Source of the DNA: DATCJA01 sp963814955
GTDB lineage: Bacteria > Acidobacteriota > Vicinamibacteria > Vicinamibacterales > UBA2999
DNA length: 64,000 bases
Assembly: GCA_963814955.1 (NCBI GenBank)
Contig: CAWFEX010000004.1
Location: forward strand, 558,001-622,000
Reading direction: 5' to 3'
Part shown: positions 8,434-17,345 of the stretch, piece after piece
How the letters are laid out: the number at the start of each line of letters is the position of its first letter
How positions within the stretch are numbered: the first letter of the stretch is position 1
Program-made: the position numbers and the translations under genes
The notes under the pieces: generated by a model
What the model was told of the DNA's origin: nothing
What the model saw: the letters and a program-made list of their open reading frames with translations, nothing else
Database searches by the model: none

Positions 8434-9627
8434 CTACACCACGCCTCTGCGCCGAAGCTCCCTTGCTTCGTCCGGACTGATACCGAGCTCTTTCGTGAGA
8501 ATTGCCTCGGTGTGCTGACCGAGCAGCGGCGCCGGAGTATCTTCAACCGATGGCGTATCGGATACCTTGACCGGGTTGCCCATGAGACGCAGGTTTCCAG
8601 CTGCCGGATGCCGCATCGAGGCAATCATTCCGCGCGCTTCGAGCTGCGGATCGGTCATCATTTCGCCGATCGTTCTTACAGGTCCGCACGGGACCGCGGC
8701 CTGCCGCAGCCGGGCTGTCCAGTCGTCGCGATCACGAGTCTTCAGGACGCGTGTGACGAGGGGCCACAGTTGATCCCGATTGGTGACTCGGCGCGGATTC
8801 GTCGAGAAGCGCTCATCAGCGGCGAGATCCGGCACGTCGGCGGCAGCGCAGAATCGCCGCCATTGTTCGTCGTTGCCAACGGCCAGCATCAGTTGTCCGT
8901 CACGCGTCTCGAACGTGCCGTAGGGGACGATGCTCGCGTGGGCGTTGCCCATGCGTGGCGGATTGTCACCGGTGGCGAGGTAGTTGGCGGCCTGATACGT
9001 GAGAAGGCCCGCCACTGAATCGAGCATCGAAATATCCACATGCCGTCCGCGGCCGGTTGCTGCGCGCGCGAGCAGCGCCAGCAGGACGCCCTGAGCCGCG
9101 AACAGTCCGGCCACCAGATCGGCAATCGGAAGACCGAGGCGATAAGGCGGGCCGTTCGGATCGCCCGTCACGCTCATGAGTCCGCCCTCGGCCTGTGCGA
9201 CAGCGTCGTATCCAGGAAGGTCCTTCAGGGGCCCGGTGTGCCCGTATCCGGATATTGACGCGTAAATCAACTGCGGTAGCCGCGGGGCGAGCGAAGCATA
9301 GTCGAGGCCAAGCCGTTGCAGCGTTCCTGGCTGGAAATTTTCAACGAGCACATCCGCCCGCTCGAGGAGCGCGTCGAGGATGCGCCGGCCGTCCGGGTCC
9401 TTGAAATCAACCGTGACGCTCTCCTTGTTCCGGTTGACGCTGAGAAAATAGACGCTCTCGCCGCCGACGAAGGGCGGTCCCCACGCGCGGGTATCGTCGC
9501 CGCGGCGCGGATGCTCGATCTTGATCACACGCGCGCCCATGTCAGCGAGCATGAGGGTGCAGTAGGGGCCTGACATCACGCGCGTCAGATCCAGCACCGT
9601 GATTCCGGAGAGGATGCCAGTGGCCAC
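8434..9627 (-). CDS. CaiB/BaiF family (class III) CoA transferase
   Basis: 397 residues, complete. The N-terminus LSGITVLDLTRVMSGPYC is the standard opening of the family, and the catalytic Asp is in LPGYDAVAQAEGG. Also visible are RNKESVTVDFKDPDGR and the C-terminal TPAPLLGQHTEAIL tail. It transfers CoA between acyl-CoA and a free carboxylate, in the cytoplasm. With the acyl-CoA dehydrogenase and dehydrogenases of the preceding operon it suggests activation and oxidation of a carboxylic acid. It is transcribed alone from the 153-base divergent region it shares with the cytochrome gene at 9781. Confidence 0.9.
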   Translation of the reverse strand: MATGILSGITVLDLTRVMSGPYCTLMLADMGARVIKIEHPRRGDDTRAWGPPFVGGESVYFLSVNRNKESVTVDFKDPDGRRILDALLERADVLVENFQPGTLQRLGLDYASLAPRLPQLIYASISGYGHTGPLKDLPGYDAVAQAEGGLMSVTGDPNGPPYRLGLPIADLVAGLFAAQGVLLALLARAATGRGRHVDISMLDSVAGLLTYQAANYLATGDNPPRMGNAHASIVPYGTFETRDGQLMLAVGNDEQWRRFCAAADVPDLAADERFSTNPRRVTNRDQLWPLVTRVLKTRDRDDWTARLRQAAVPCGPVRTIGEMMTDPQLEARGMIASMRHPAAGNLRLMGNPVKVSDTPSVEDTPAPLLGQHTEAILTKELGISPDEARELRRRGVV

Positions 9628-9780
9628 GTCGCCATCTTACTGAACAACAATTCAGCAATTCTTCAGATTTGGCCGGTGGAGCGTCGGTCATAATGGCTGA
9701 TTGGGGTCACCGGACCGTTCCGACATAGCTCGTATAATCGAGCCTCGCCCTGCGGTCGGAACGAGGAAGATCGGCAGAGT

Positions 9781-10272
9781 ATGCGAACGATTCAGTGGCT
9801 GTTTCTCGTCAGTGTCGCGCTGTTCATCAGCGGCATCGGATTCGTCATTGCGGCAGCGCGTACCTCACGCGACGCGCCGACCGCCGCGGCCGAGGTTCCA
9901 GCGCCCGTGGCCATCGCGAGCATCAAGCAGGTGATGAACGGGATTACGATGCCCGCCGCGACTGCCGTGTACAACGCCGTCGGTACCATCGTCAACGCGG
10001 AGGGGGTCAAGGAAACCGCGCCACAGAACGACGAGGAGTGGGCGGCGCTCGCCAGTCAGGCGGCGGCGCTTGTCGAATCCGGCAATCTGCTGCTGATGGG
10101 GAATCGGCTCGTTGACAACGGCGACTGGGTGACGATCACACGCACCATGATCGAGAAAGGTCAACTGGCGATCAAAGCCGCCGAAGCGCACGACAAGGAG
10201 GGCATTCTCGATGCGGGGTCTGCAATCAACGAAACCTGTGACGCCTGCCATGCCAAATATCAGCGGCAATAA
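9781..10272 (+). CDS. Class II (c'-like) cytochrome c
   Basis: 163 residues with an N-terminal membrane/signal segment (QWLFLVSVALFISGIGFVI), then a mostly helical domain. The single haem motif Cys153-DA-Cys156-His157 is close to the C-terminus, the arrangement expected for cytochrome c'/c556-type four-helix bundles. It probably resides in the periplasm or is anchored to the inner membrane. The reading frame overlaps the likely start of the HupE/UreJ gene. It is the first gene of the plus-strand run that leads into the metal island, suggesting co-expression with HupE/UreJ and the anchor protein. Confidence 0.82.
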   Translation: MRTIQWLFLVSVALFISGIGFVIAAARTSRDAPTAAAEVPAPVAIASIKQVMNGITMPAATAVYNAVGTIVNAEGVKETAPQNDEEWAALASQAAALVESGNLLLMGNRLVDNGDWVTITRTMIEKGQLAIKAAEAHDKEGILDAGSAINETCDACHAKYQRQ

Positions 10273-10991
10273 GAGGCCTCAGGCCTCAGGAATCAGGGAT
10301 CAGGCCGCCGTGGCGGTTGGCATCGTTGCCTTGCTCGTCCTCGGCTTCTCTGCAGGGCTCGAGGCGCACGGCGTGTCCGGCAAGGACGCGGTGTTCCTGC
10401 AGGGGCTTCAGGGACAGGCGATCGGTCCGCTGTTGTACCTCGGCGCCAAGCACATGGTCACCGGCTACGACCATCTGCTGTTCCTCGTCGGCGTGATCTT
10501 CTTTCTCTACCGGCTGAAGGACGTGCTCCTGTACGTCAGCCTGTTCACGATCGGGCACAGCACGACGCTGCTGCTCGGCGTGCTCGGCGGCATTCACGCG
10601 AATCCCTTCTTCATCGACGCGGTCATCGGCTTTTCGGTCGTCTACAAGGCCTTCGAGAACATGGACGGCTTCAGGCGGTTCTTCGGGCGTCAGGTCGAAC
10701 ACGCGGGTCGCGGTGCTGGTATTCGGCTTCTTCCACGGATTCGGTCTTGCCACCAAGCTGCAGGAGTTCGCGCTGTCGCCGAACGGCCTCGTGGTGAACA
10801 TCGTCAGCTTCAACGTTGGCGTCGAGATCGGGCAGTTTCTGGCGCTGACGGGCATCCTCATCGCGCTGACGTATTGGCGGACCGCGCAGGGTTTCCTGCG
10901 CCACGCGTTTGCCACCAACGCCGTGGTCATGGCGTGCGGCTTCCTGCTCGTGGGGTATCAGTTGTCCGGCTACTTCCTTCCGGTCCTGTGA
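10250..10991 (+). CDS. HupE/UreJ family membrane protein, one frameshift
   Basis: Two frames join into one HupE/UreJ_2 protein. Part one reads ...GAKHMVTGYDHLLFLVGV...IGHSTTLLLGVLGG...KAFENMDGFRRFFG. Part two reads VAVLVFGFFHGFGLATKLQ...GYQLSGYFLPVL. Removing one G from the GGG at about 10686 joins them as ...FRRFFGVRSNTRVAVLVF..., as expected for the family. The conserved HMxTGYDHLLFL and FFHGFGLATKL motifs contain His and Asp residues thought to bind nickel or cobalt. About six membrane helices. The start is uncertain: ATG 10250 overlaps the cytochrome gene, while GTG 10310 leads directly into the first hydrophobic segment. It is followed two bases later by the anchor-protein gene. Confidence 0.8.
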
Positions 10992-10993
10992 CC

Positions 10994-11622
10994 ATGACGC
11001 ACAACGAACACGAACGACGACCGCATGCAAGCCAAGAGCGACACCGCCTCGCGGTCGCCGCCGGCGCCGCGCTACTTGCGGCCGGACTCATTCTGGTGAT
11101 GTTCATGCTGCCCGCGGAGTTCGCCGTCGATCCACTCGGTACCGGCGCGCGACTGGGACTGCTCGACCTCGGGATCACCGGTCAGCAGGTGGAGGCGCTC
11201 GAGCAGGCGGCGGCAGACGGCACGGGCGCCGGCAGGCCGTCCATCATCGTGCCGCAGGAACGCGGCGTTCAGACCGAAACGGTGGAGTTCAAGGTGGGGC
11301 CGCGCGAGGGGATGGAGTACAAGTACCGGCTCGACAAGGGTGAAGCGCTGCTGTACTCGTGGAAGGCGACCGGTCCCGGTGAACGTCGAGTTCCATGCCG
11401 AGCCCGACGGCGGGCCTCGTGGCTACGCGCAGACGTACGAGAAGAGCCAGGGCATCCGAAGCGTCAGGCACGCTGACGGCGCCGTTCTCGGGCATTCACG
11501 GCTGGTACTGGGAAAACACCGGCGATCAGGAGATTACTGTCACGCTGACGAGCGCCGGTTACTACAACCTGTCGCACGAATTCCGCGCGGGCCAGCCTGT
11601 CAAGAACAAGATGTTCCAATAG
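10994..11622 (+). CDS. Membrane-anchored cupredoxin-like protein (copy 1), two frameshifts
   Basis: A homologue of the intact protein at 20764-21426. It begins with a cytoplasmic tail and one membrane helix (AAGALLLAAGLILVMF-type), then LPAEFAVDPLGTGARLGL, and ends with APFSGIHGWYWENTG. Single extra bases at about 11376 and 11463 break the frame. Removing both gives a continuous protein of about 208 residues that aligns along its length with copy 2. These are known as transmembrane anchor proteins beside HupE/UreJ genes. The C-terminal beta region could bind metal or interact with HupE, but no activity is established. Stop at 11620-11622. Confidence 0.75.
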
Positions 11623-11696
11623 GTGGAACAAGGACGCGCGCGTCGTTCACGCGCATCTCGGCGGCCATCGCGGGAGCGATCCGGCCGGATTCTGAC

Positions 11697-12193
11697 CTAC
11701 GCGCCAGAAACCCCCGTCAGTTTTCGGTGTCCGTAGCCCCGAGACCCAGCCGCCGGTCTGTTCCTCGTCGAACAAATGGATATTCAGCTCCGACTCAATC
11801 TCGACACCGTTGTCGCGAATCGACAGAGCGGCCCGCGGCGCTCGCCGGCGCACCGGTGAAAGGATGCACGGCCGTCTCGCCGAACGGGATGAAGATCGCC
11901 TCCAGCGTCAACCCGATGCGCGGAATCGAGGTTGGCACGTCGAGCGCGAAGATCAGCTCGAACGTCGTTTCTCGGGACACTCGCTCCACGGCGCCGTCCA
12001 CCTCCAGGCGCGGCCGCTGGGCCAGGTGCTCGATCGTGAACGTCGGCTCGATCTTCAGCTCGGGCGCGCAGAGGATCCTGCAGGGCCGATCCTCCTTCGC
12101 CTGGGCAGCAGCGGGCGTGCCCGGCAGCAGGACCGCGAGCGTCACTCCCACAATTGTCCACACCCGTGTCAGTCCGCCACCAACCATGGTCAA
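11697..12193 (-). CDS. Exported protein of unknown function, two frameshifts
   Basis: Begins at ATG 12193 with a clear signal peptide (VWTIVGVTLAVLLPGTPAAAQ). The mature part contains CRILCAPELKIEP and TFELIFALDVPTSIPRIGLT, which reads like beta-strands of an outer-membrane or beta-sandwich protein. It runs to about 11836, where one extra base shifts the frame into LSIRDNGVEIESELNIHLFD. A second extra base near 11744 leads to a stop at 11697. The corrected length is 164 residues. I do not recognise the family. It is divergent from the DUF1259 gene across about 195 bases, so it may share regulation with the chromate/metal genes. The corrected C-terminus is uncertain. Confidence 0.55.
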
Positions 12194-12361
12194 AACCCGT
12201 TTGCTGCACCAGCTCGCACAATGCCTTTGTCGATCAATCTGATGTGCCTCTCCGCGGCTTCACCGTGGCAGGACGTACTCCACCTCACATGAGCTGCGAT
12301 GATTCTCGTGTATACATCCTGGAGTGGACGGACAGTATGCCATCCGTAACAACACGCTCTG

Positions 12362-12373
12362 CAACACGTGTTG
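12362..12373. promoter_or_regulatory. Perfect 12-base palindrome, candidate operator upstream of the DUF1259-chrB unit
   Basis: CAACACGTGTTG at 12362-12373 is a perfect palindrome 15 bases before the DUF1259 start codon. It sits inside a wider imperfect inverted repeat (TAACAACACG at about 12345 against CGTGTTGTGTTA). The AT-rich TTATAT just downstream could be a -10 element. A repressor bound here would block the downstream DUF1259-chrB-MFS genes. ChrB proteins are known to act as regulators of chromate operons, so ChrB is one candidate; this is inference. Confidence 0.4.
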
Positions 12374-12388
12374 TGTTATATCTGCTGG

Positions 12389-13291
12389 ATGCGTACTTTC
12401 CTGATTCTGCTGACCTCGCTTCGTTCTAGCGCAACCGGTACTCGCGCAGGAGATGCCGGCCGAGTACGCTGCGGTGCTGAAAACTCTCGCCCGACAGGGC
12501 GACTACAAGGATGGTGTCCTCAGGGTCAATATCCCGAGGAACGATTTGAACGTGAGCGTCGATGGCGTGGCCACGCCGACGCCGTTCGGGTTCGGGGGCT
12601 GGATCGCGCTGACGAAAGGCGATCACGGCGACGTCATGATGGGCGACCTCGTGCTGACGGAGAACGAAGTCAATCCCGTCATGTCGGCCGTGCTGGACAA
12701 CGGCCTCAACGTCACCGCACTTCACAACCACTTCTTCTACGAAACACCCCGCATCTTCTACATGCACGTGCACGGTCATGGCGCATCGGCGGACATTGCC
12801 AAGCGGATCGCGCCTGCGCTTGGCGCTCATCGGCAAGACACATTCGCCTCAGTCCGTGACCGCGGCATCCGGCAAATCCGATCGACGGCAAGCTCGACGT
12901 TGCGCGGCTCGCGAAAATCGTCGGACACGAAGGCGAGCAGACCGGTGCGGTTTACAAGATCACGATCGGCCGTCCGGACATCGCGCTGAAAGAAATGGGC
13001 GCAACGATCAACGCCCGCATGGGACTCAACACCTGGGCGGCTTTCTACGGCAGCGATGCCGACGCCGTGATTGCCGGTGACGTCGCGATGCGCGCGGAGG
13101 AAGTGACGCCGGTGCTGAAGGCGCTCCGATCCAACGGCATCGACGTCGTGGCGATTCACCATCACATGACAGGCACCGAGCCCACGGTGTATTTCCTCCA
13201 CTACTGGGGCCGAGGGCCGGCGCTCAAGCTCGCCGCGGCCTTTCGCGCGGCGGTCGATCAGACGGGTCAGGCGACATCGGCGAGGCGGTGA
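12389..13291 (+). CDS. DUF1259 (LppY/LpqO family) exported protein, three frameshifts
   Basis: Corrected length 299 residues. ATG 12389 gives the signal peptide MRTFLILLTSL, continuing after removal of one base at about 12420 as VLAQPVLAQEMPAEYAAVL. Two more single extra bases at about 12822 and 12877 must be removed to join the two halves. The halves are duplicated DUF1259 domains, each with a His-rich strand: LHNHFFYETPRIFYMHVHGHG (residue run shared across two lines of the fold) and IHHHMTGTEPTVYFLHYWG. The stop overlaps the ChrB start as GTGA, so the genes are translationally coupled. DUF1259 genes often sit beside chrB; a metal or oxyanion-binding periplasmic role is plausible but unproven. 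Confidence 0.82.
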
Positions 13292-14403
13292 CTACGAAAG
13301 GACCACCGGCGGCAAAGGCCGGACAGCGGATCACGATATCGGCTAAGCCGGAACCCGCGCGTCCAGGCGCGGGTGCGGCGCACCACCAATGGCTGCTCCT
13401 TGTACACCAGCTGCCGGCGCGGCCGTCGAACCTTCGGGTTCGCACGTGGCGCCGGTTGCAGCAGCTCGGCGCCATCGCGGTCAAGCAGGCGGTGTATGTG
13501 CTGCCCGACTCCCCTTCGGCGCGCGAGGACTTCGAATGGCTGAAAGCAGAGATTGAAACAGGCGGGGGCGAGGCCAGCCTGTTTGCGGCCGACGCTGTGG
13601 AGACCTGGACGAATGACGAGCTCGTTCAGGAATTCCGCCGAGCGCGTGAGAGTGACTACGCCACGCTTTCCGTTGCCGTTGAGCGCGCCCTGAAGGCGGC
13701 CGCCCGCAAGCGGGCTCCCCGGCGGTCGCGGCGGTCGGCCGGCCGCATTGTCGACACGTTCCGGCAGCGCCTGGCCGCCATCGAGGCAATCGACTACTTC
13801 GGAAGTGCCGGACGGGATCGCGTGACGACACTCGTAGCCGACTTACAGAAGACCTTTTCGGGGGATTCCCCGGGTGACCGTAGCGCGGCGTCGATCGATT
13901 CCCCGAGACGTGTCTCCTTCCGCCGGCGCATGTGGGTGACGAGGCCTCGTCCGGGAATCGACCGCATGGGCAGCGCCTGGCTCATCAAACGGTTTATCGA
14001 CCCGGAAGCCCGGTTCGGCTTCGTCGAGCAGCCGCCAGCGACGGGCGACGCCGTCCCGTTCGACATGTTTGGCGTGGAATTCACACATCGCGGCGAGTGG
14101 TGCACCTTTGAAACGATGGCACACACCTTCGCGATCAATGACACCGCCATCGAGCGCCTTGCCACGATCGTTCACGATCTCGACTTGAAGGATGGGAAGT
14201 TTGGCGCGCCGGAGGCGGGTACCGTCGGCGCGCTCGTCGAAGGGCTGCAGGCGGCGCATGCAGACGATCATGCGCTGCTCGACCACGGCATCACGATGTT
14301 CGAGGCGCTGTATCGGACGTTCGAGCGCGCCGCACGGCGCGCCGGACCGCGACCGGTCGCCGGCCGGCGCCGCCAACCTCGCACGTCGCGTCACCGGCGG
14401 TAA
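13288..14403 (+). CDS. chrB: ChrB-type chromate resistance protein
   Basis: 371 residues starting at GTG 13288, overlapping the DUF1259 stop by four bases. The N-terminal ChrB_N region starts at HHQWLLLVHQLPARPSNLRV and includes LGAIAVKQAVYVLP. The C-terminal ChrB_C region is RRMWVTRPRPGIDRMGSAWL, followed by FIDPEARFGFVE and GEWCTFETMAHTF. Both domains are full length and no frameshift is seen. ChrB proteins regulate or assist chromate resistance operons and usually precede the efflux protein ChrA. Here an MFS transporter follows instead. Residues 1-25 look like a poorly conserved extension, so the true start could be slightly later. Confidence 0.85.
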   Translation: MTTKGPPAAKAGQRITISAKPEPARPGAGAAHHQWLLLVHQLPARPSNLRVRTWRRLQQLGAIAVKQAVYVLPDSPSAREDFEWLKAEIETGGGEASLFAADAVETWTNDELVQEFRRARESDYATLSVAVERALKAAARKRAPRRSRRSAGRIVDTFRQRLAAIEAIDYFGSAGRDRVTTLVADLQKTFSGDSPGDRSAASIDSPRRVSFRRRMWVTRPRPGIDRMGSAWLIKRFIDPEARFGFVEQPPATGDAVPFDMFGVEFTHRGEWCTFETMAHTFAINDTAIERLATIVHDLDLKDGKFGAPEAGTVGALVEGLQAAHADDHALLDHGITMFEALYRTFERAARRAGPRPVAGRRRQPRTSRHRR

Positions 14404-14405
14404 CG

Positions 14406-15626
14406 GTGGTCGCACCTGCCGTCGCATCCGACGCGGCCGTGAGCTTGGGTGCACGACGGGCACTCGTGCGAATGTGCGCGGCAGGCTGTATCGCGTACTG
14501 CAGCTACGCGATGTGCCGCTCGCCGCTTCTTCCACTCTTCGCGCGGGAGCTCGGCGCCGACGCCAGCCTGATCGGCTTCATTGTCGGCGCCTCGACGTTG
14601 ACAGGGGTCGTCCTCAAGTTGCCGGCGGGCGCATGGTCGGACGTCCTTGGGCGACGCGCGCTGCTCGTGACGGGAGCCCTTGTGTTTGCCGTGATGCCGT
14701 TCGCATATGTGGCCGTATCGGGAGTGGCACTTCTCATCGCCTTACGGGTCATTCACGGGAGCGCCACGGCGATCTTCGGCCCGGTGGCATCCGCCAGCGT
14801 GTCGGATATCGCACCACCGCACCGCCGAGCCACATGGCTCAGCACCTATTCAACGATTCAGGGCGCGGGACAGGCGATTGGGCCAGTGCTGGCAGGGTAA
14901 TTCATCGCGTTCGGTCGCTTCGACCTCGCGTTCATGCTCGCTGGCGTGATCGCGATGTCGACACCTCTCATCGTGTCGCGCTGGCCGGCTGCGCCCGGCA
15001 CGCGCCGGACGGGCCAACTGCCAGCGTGGCGGCAGTTTGCCGATGGGATCCGCGAGGTGGCACAGGAGCGACACGTCCTCGTCGCCAGTCTCGCGCAGGC
15101 GGCGCAGTTCCTGTTGAACGGCTCACTCACGGCGTTTCTCCCGCTCTACGCGAGCGAGGTTATCGGCATGAACGCCGCTGACATCGGGTGGTTGTTCGCC
15201 ATGCAAACGGTCACCACGCTGGCGACGCGGCCGATCGTCGGTGCGGTATCCGATCGCATCGGTCGCCGCAGTGTCATCGTGACAGGTCTGGTCGTCTGCA
15301 GCGCGGCAGTGTGGATGATAGCGGCTGCCGCCACCACCGCGCCCCTGGTTGCCGCCGTGCTCACGTATGCGAGTGGTGTCGCTGTCACAACGGCTGCGAC
15401 GAGCGCCTACGTGACAGATGTTGCACCACGGGCACGATACGGCGCTGCACATGGCGTGTTCGGAACGATTTACGACGTCGGCGACGCTGCTGGTCCAATT
15501 GTCGCCGGGCTGCTGGTTGCCGCCTGGGGCTATACGCAGATGTTCCAGGTCATGGCCACGATGGCGATCGTAATCGCCATGGCGTTCTACGTTTTGTCGC
15601 GAACCGCGAAAGTGACCATCACCTGA
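14406..15626 (+). pseudogene. MFS transporter interrupted by an in-frame TAA
   Basis: The frame runs from GTG 14406, two bases after the chrB stop, to 15626, about 406 codons with twelve predicted helices. It contains typical MFS loops (AGAWSDVLGRRALLVTGAL and VGAVSDRIGRRSVIVTG). A TAA at 14898-14900 interrupts it in the middle of GPVLAG(stop)FIAFGRFDLAF. The same frame continues cleanly on both sides, and a Tyr codon (TAC/TAT) would be natural there, so a single substitution is the simplest cause. If real, the transporter is inactive; if a base error, it is a complete exporter. It takes the place where ChrA would be expected. Confidence 0.75.
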
Positions 15627-15651
15627 TGTGTCCTCATCAAGGAGCAGGGCA

Positions 15652-16306
15652 ATGCGAAACAGAATCCTCATCGTTATGGTCGCATTCATGTGCGTGACGG
15701 TTCACGGAGAGGTGAGGAAGGTTGATTTCGAGCAGGACACGGTCGGTCAACCGCCGAAGGGGTTCGTATTCGGCCATACGCGAAAGGTGGGCACGCCAGG
15801 CCGCTGGGCGGTCCAGCAGGAAGGCGGAGGCAAGTACTCTGGCGCAGCTCGACGCCGATGGAACCCGCAACCGCTTTCCAGTGGCGGTGCTGACCGATGT
15901 GTCGGCCACCGATGTCGATGTGTCAGTGCGGTTTCGACCCGTCTCGGGTCGTGTGGATCAGGCTGGGGGTCTCGTCTGGCGCTATCAGAACGAAGACAAC
16001 TATTACATCGTTCGCGCCAACGCCCTCGAGGATAACGTGGTCCTCTACAAGGTGCAGAACGGAGAGCGCACCGACCTGCCGGTGAAAGGCGAAGGACGCA
16101 CCTACGGAAAATCCGCCGAAGTGCCAGCCGCCCAATGGAGCACGTTGCGTGTGGTCGCGACAGGCCCACGCTTCGAGGTGTACTTCAACGGCACGAAGCT
16201 GTATGAGGTGGAGGATTCGACGTTCAAAGGAACAGGCCGCGTCGGCGTATGGACGAAGGCTGACTCGATTACTCAGTTTGACGACCTGACGGTGACGACG
16301 AAATGA
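15652..16306 (+). CDS. Exported LamG/DUF1080-like concanavalin-fold protein, one frameshift
   Basis: Start ATG 15652 with GGAGCAGG upstream. Signal peptide RILIVMVAFMCVTVHG, then VDFEQDTVGQPPKGFV, a common opening of laminin-G-like sandwich domains. One extra T at about 15838 must be removed to continue into LAQLDADGTRNRFPVAV. The rest (DVSVRFRPVSG, GGLVWRYQNEDNYYIVR, VGVWTKADSITQFDDLTV) is characteristic of DUF1080/LamG folds. The corrected length is 217 residues. The stop overlaps the start of the iron-binding lipoprotein as ATGA. Similar proteins are seen in chromate-type operons, but the ligand is unknown. Confidence 0.78.
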
Positions 16307-17328
16307 CCAGGCACCATTTCCTTCTCTTGGCCATCGCGATACTGACGGCCGGATGTGGACGCTCCGAGGAGGCAGCGCCAGCTGCTGCACGGACCGTCAC
16401 CGTGTACGTCTCGACGGACCGAGTCTTTTCGGAACCCGTCCTTCAAGAATACCAACGCCGGTTCGGTGTCACGGTGAACGCGGTCTACGACACCGAGGAG
16501 ACCAAGTCGACGGGCTTGGCCAATCGGCTGCTCGCGGAGCAGGGCCGCCCGCAGGCGGACGTGTTCTGGTCCAACGAACCCGTGCGGACACTGGTCCTCA
16601 AATCTCGCGGAATCCTGGCGCCGTATCGGTCTTCCAGCGCGGAAGGCATCCCGTCGGTGCTGCGGGATCCAGACGGACAATGGACCGGATTTTCCGCCCG
16701 GATGCGCGTCATCGCGTACAACACGAAGCTGGTGAAGGCAGACGAAGCGCCGCAATCGGTACTCGACCTTGTCGATCCAAAGTGGAAGAGTCAGGTCGCG
16801 ATAGCCGATCCCAGATTCGGATCGACGTCGTTTCATGTCGCGGCTCTCTACACCGTTCTCGGTGATGAGAAGGCGGACGCCTTCTTCAGGCAACTGAAGG
16901 CTAACGATGTCCGGATCGTCGATGGCAACTCTGTCGTGCGCGACATGGTCGTTCGTGGCGAGGTAAAACTCGGGCTGACGGATACGGACGATGTCAACGT
17001 GGCGCTCGAGGATGGGCAGCCGATCGCGATGATCCTCCCTGATCGCAGCGGCATGGGTGTGCCTGTGATGCCGAACATGGTGTCGCTCGTCCGCGGCGCG
17101 CCGCGTCCGGACGAAGGCCAACGCCTGATCGACTACCTGCTGTCGCCGGAGGTCGAGCGGATGCTCGCGGAATCGGACGCAGTCCAGATTCCGGTGCATC
17201 AAGGCGTTCCAGGACCGAAGAACATGCCGGCGATTAACTCGTTCAAGCCCATGACGCTCGATTACAGCAAGGCCGCGGCCCGTGTCGAGGACGTCACGGC
17301 GCGCCTTGCGAACATTCTTGGCCTCTGA
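16303..17328 (+). CDS. Iron(III)-type ABC transporter substrate-binding lipoprotein
   Basis: 341 residues. The N-terminus has a lipobox LTAG with Cys18, so it is a lipoprotein. The mature domain is a type II periplasmic binding protein of the FbpA/FutA group: VTVYVSTDRVFSEPVLQEY, ETKSTGLANRLLAEQ, QADVFWSNEP and VPVMPNMVSLVRGAP. The usual pair of adjacent C-terminal tyrosines of ferric-binding FbpA is not obvious, so the ligand may be an iron complex, another metal or an anion. It is coupled to the upstream LamG-like gene and followed by its permease (18 bases) and ATPase, forming a complete importer. Confidence 0.88.
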   Translation: MTRHHFLLLAIAILTAGCGRSEEAAPAAARTVTVYVSTDRVFSEPVLQEYQRRFGVTVNAVYDTEETKSTGLANRLLAEQGRPQADVFWSNEPVRTLVLKSRGILAPYRSSSAEGIPSVLRDPDGQWTGFSARMRVIAYNTKLVKADEAPQSVLDLVDPKWKSQVAIADPRFGSTSFHVAALYTVLGDEKADAFFRQLKANDVRIVDGNSVVRDMVVRGEVKLGLTDTDDVNVALEDGQPIAMILPDRSGMGVPVMPNMVSLVRGAPRPDEGQRLIDYLLSPEVERMLAESDAVQIPVHQGVPGPKNMPAINSFKPMTLDYSKAAARVEDVTARLANILGL

Positions 17329-17345
17329 GTTCGCGGGTTGACGTC

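Noticed and set aside
10680..10700. Programmed ribosomal frameshifting as the cause of the HupE and other breaks
   Set aside because: No slippery heptamer and hairpin pairing is evident, the same +1 type is found in unrelated genes, and the shifts are scattered.
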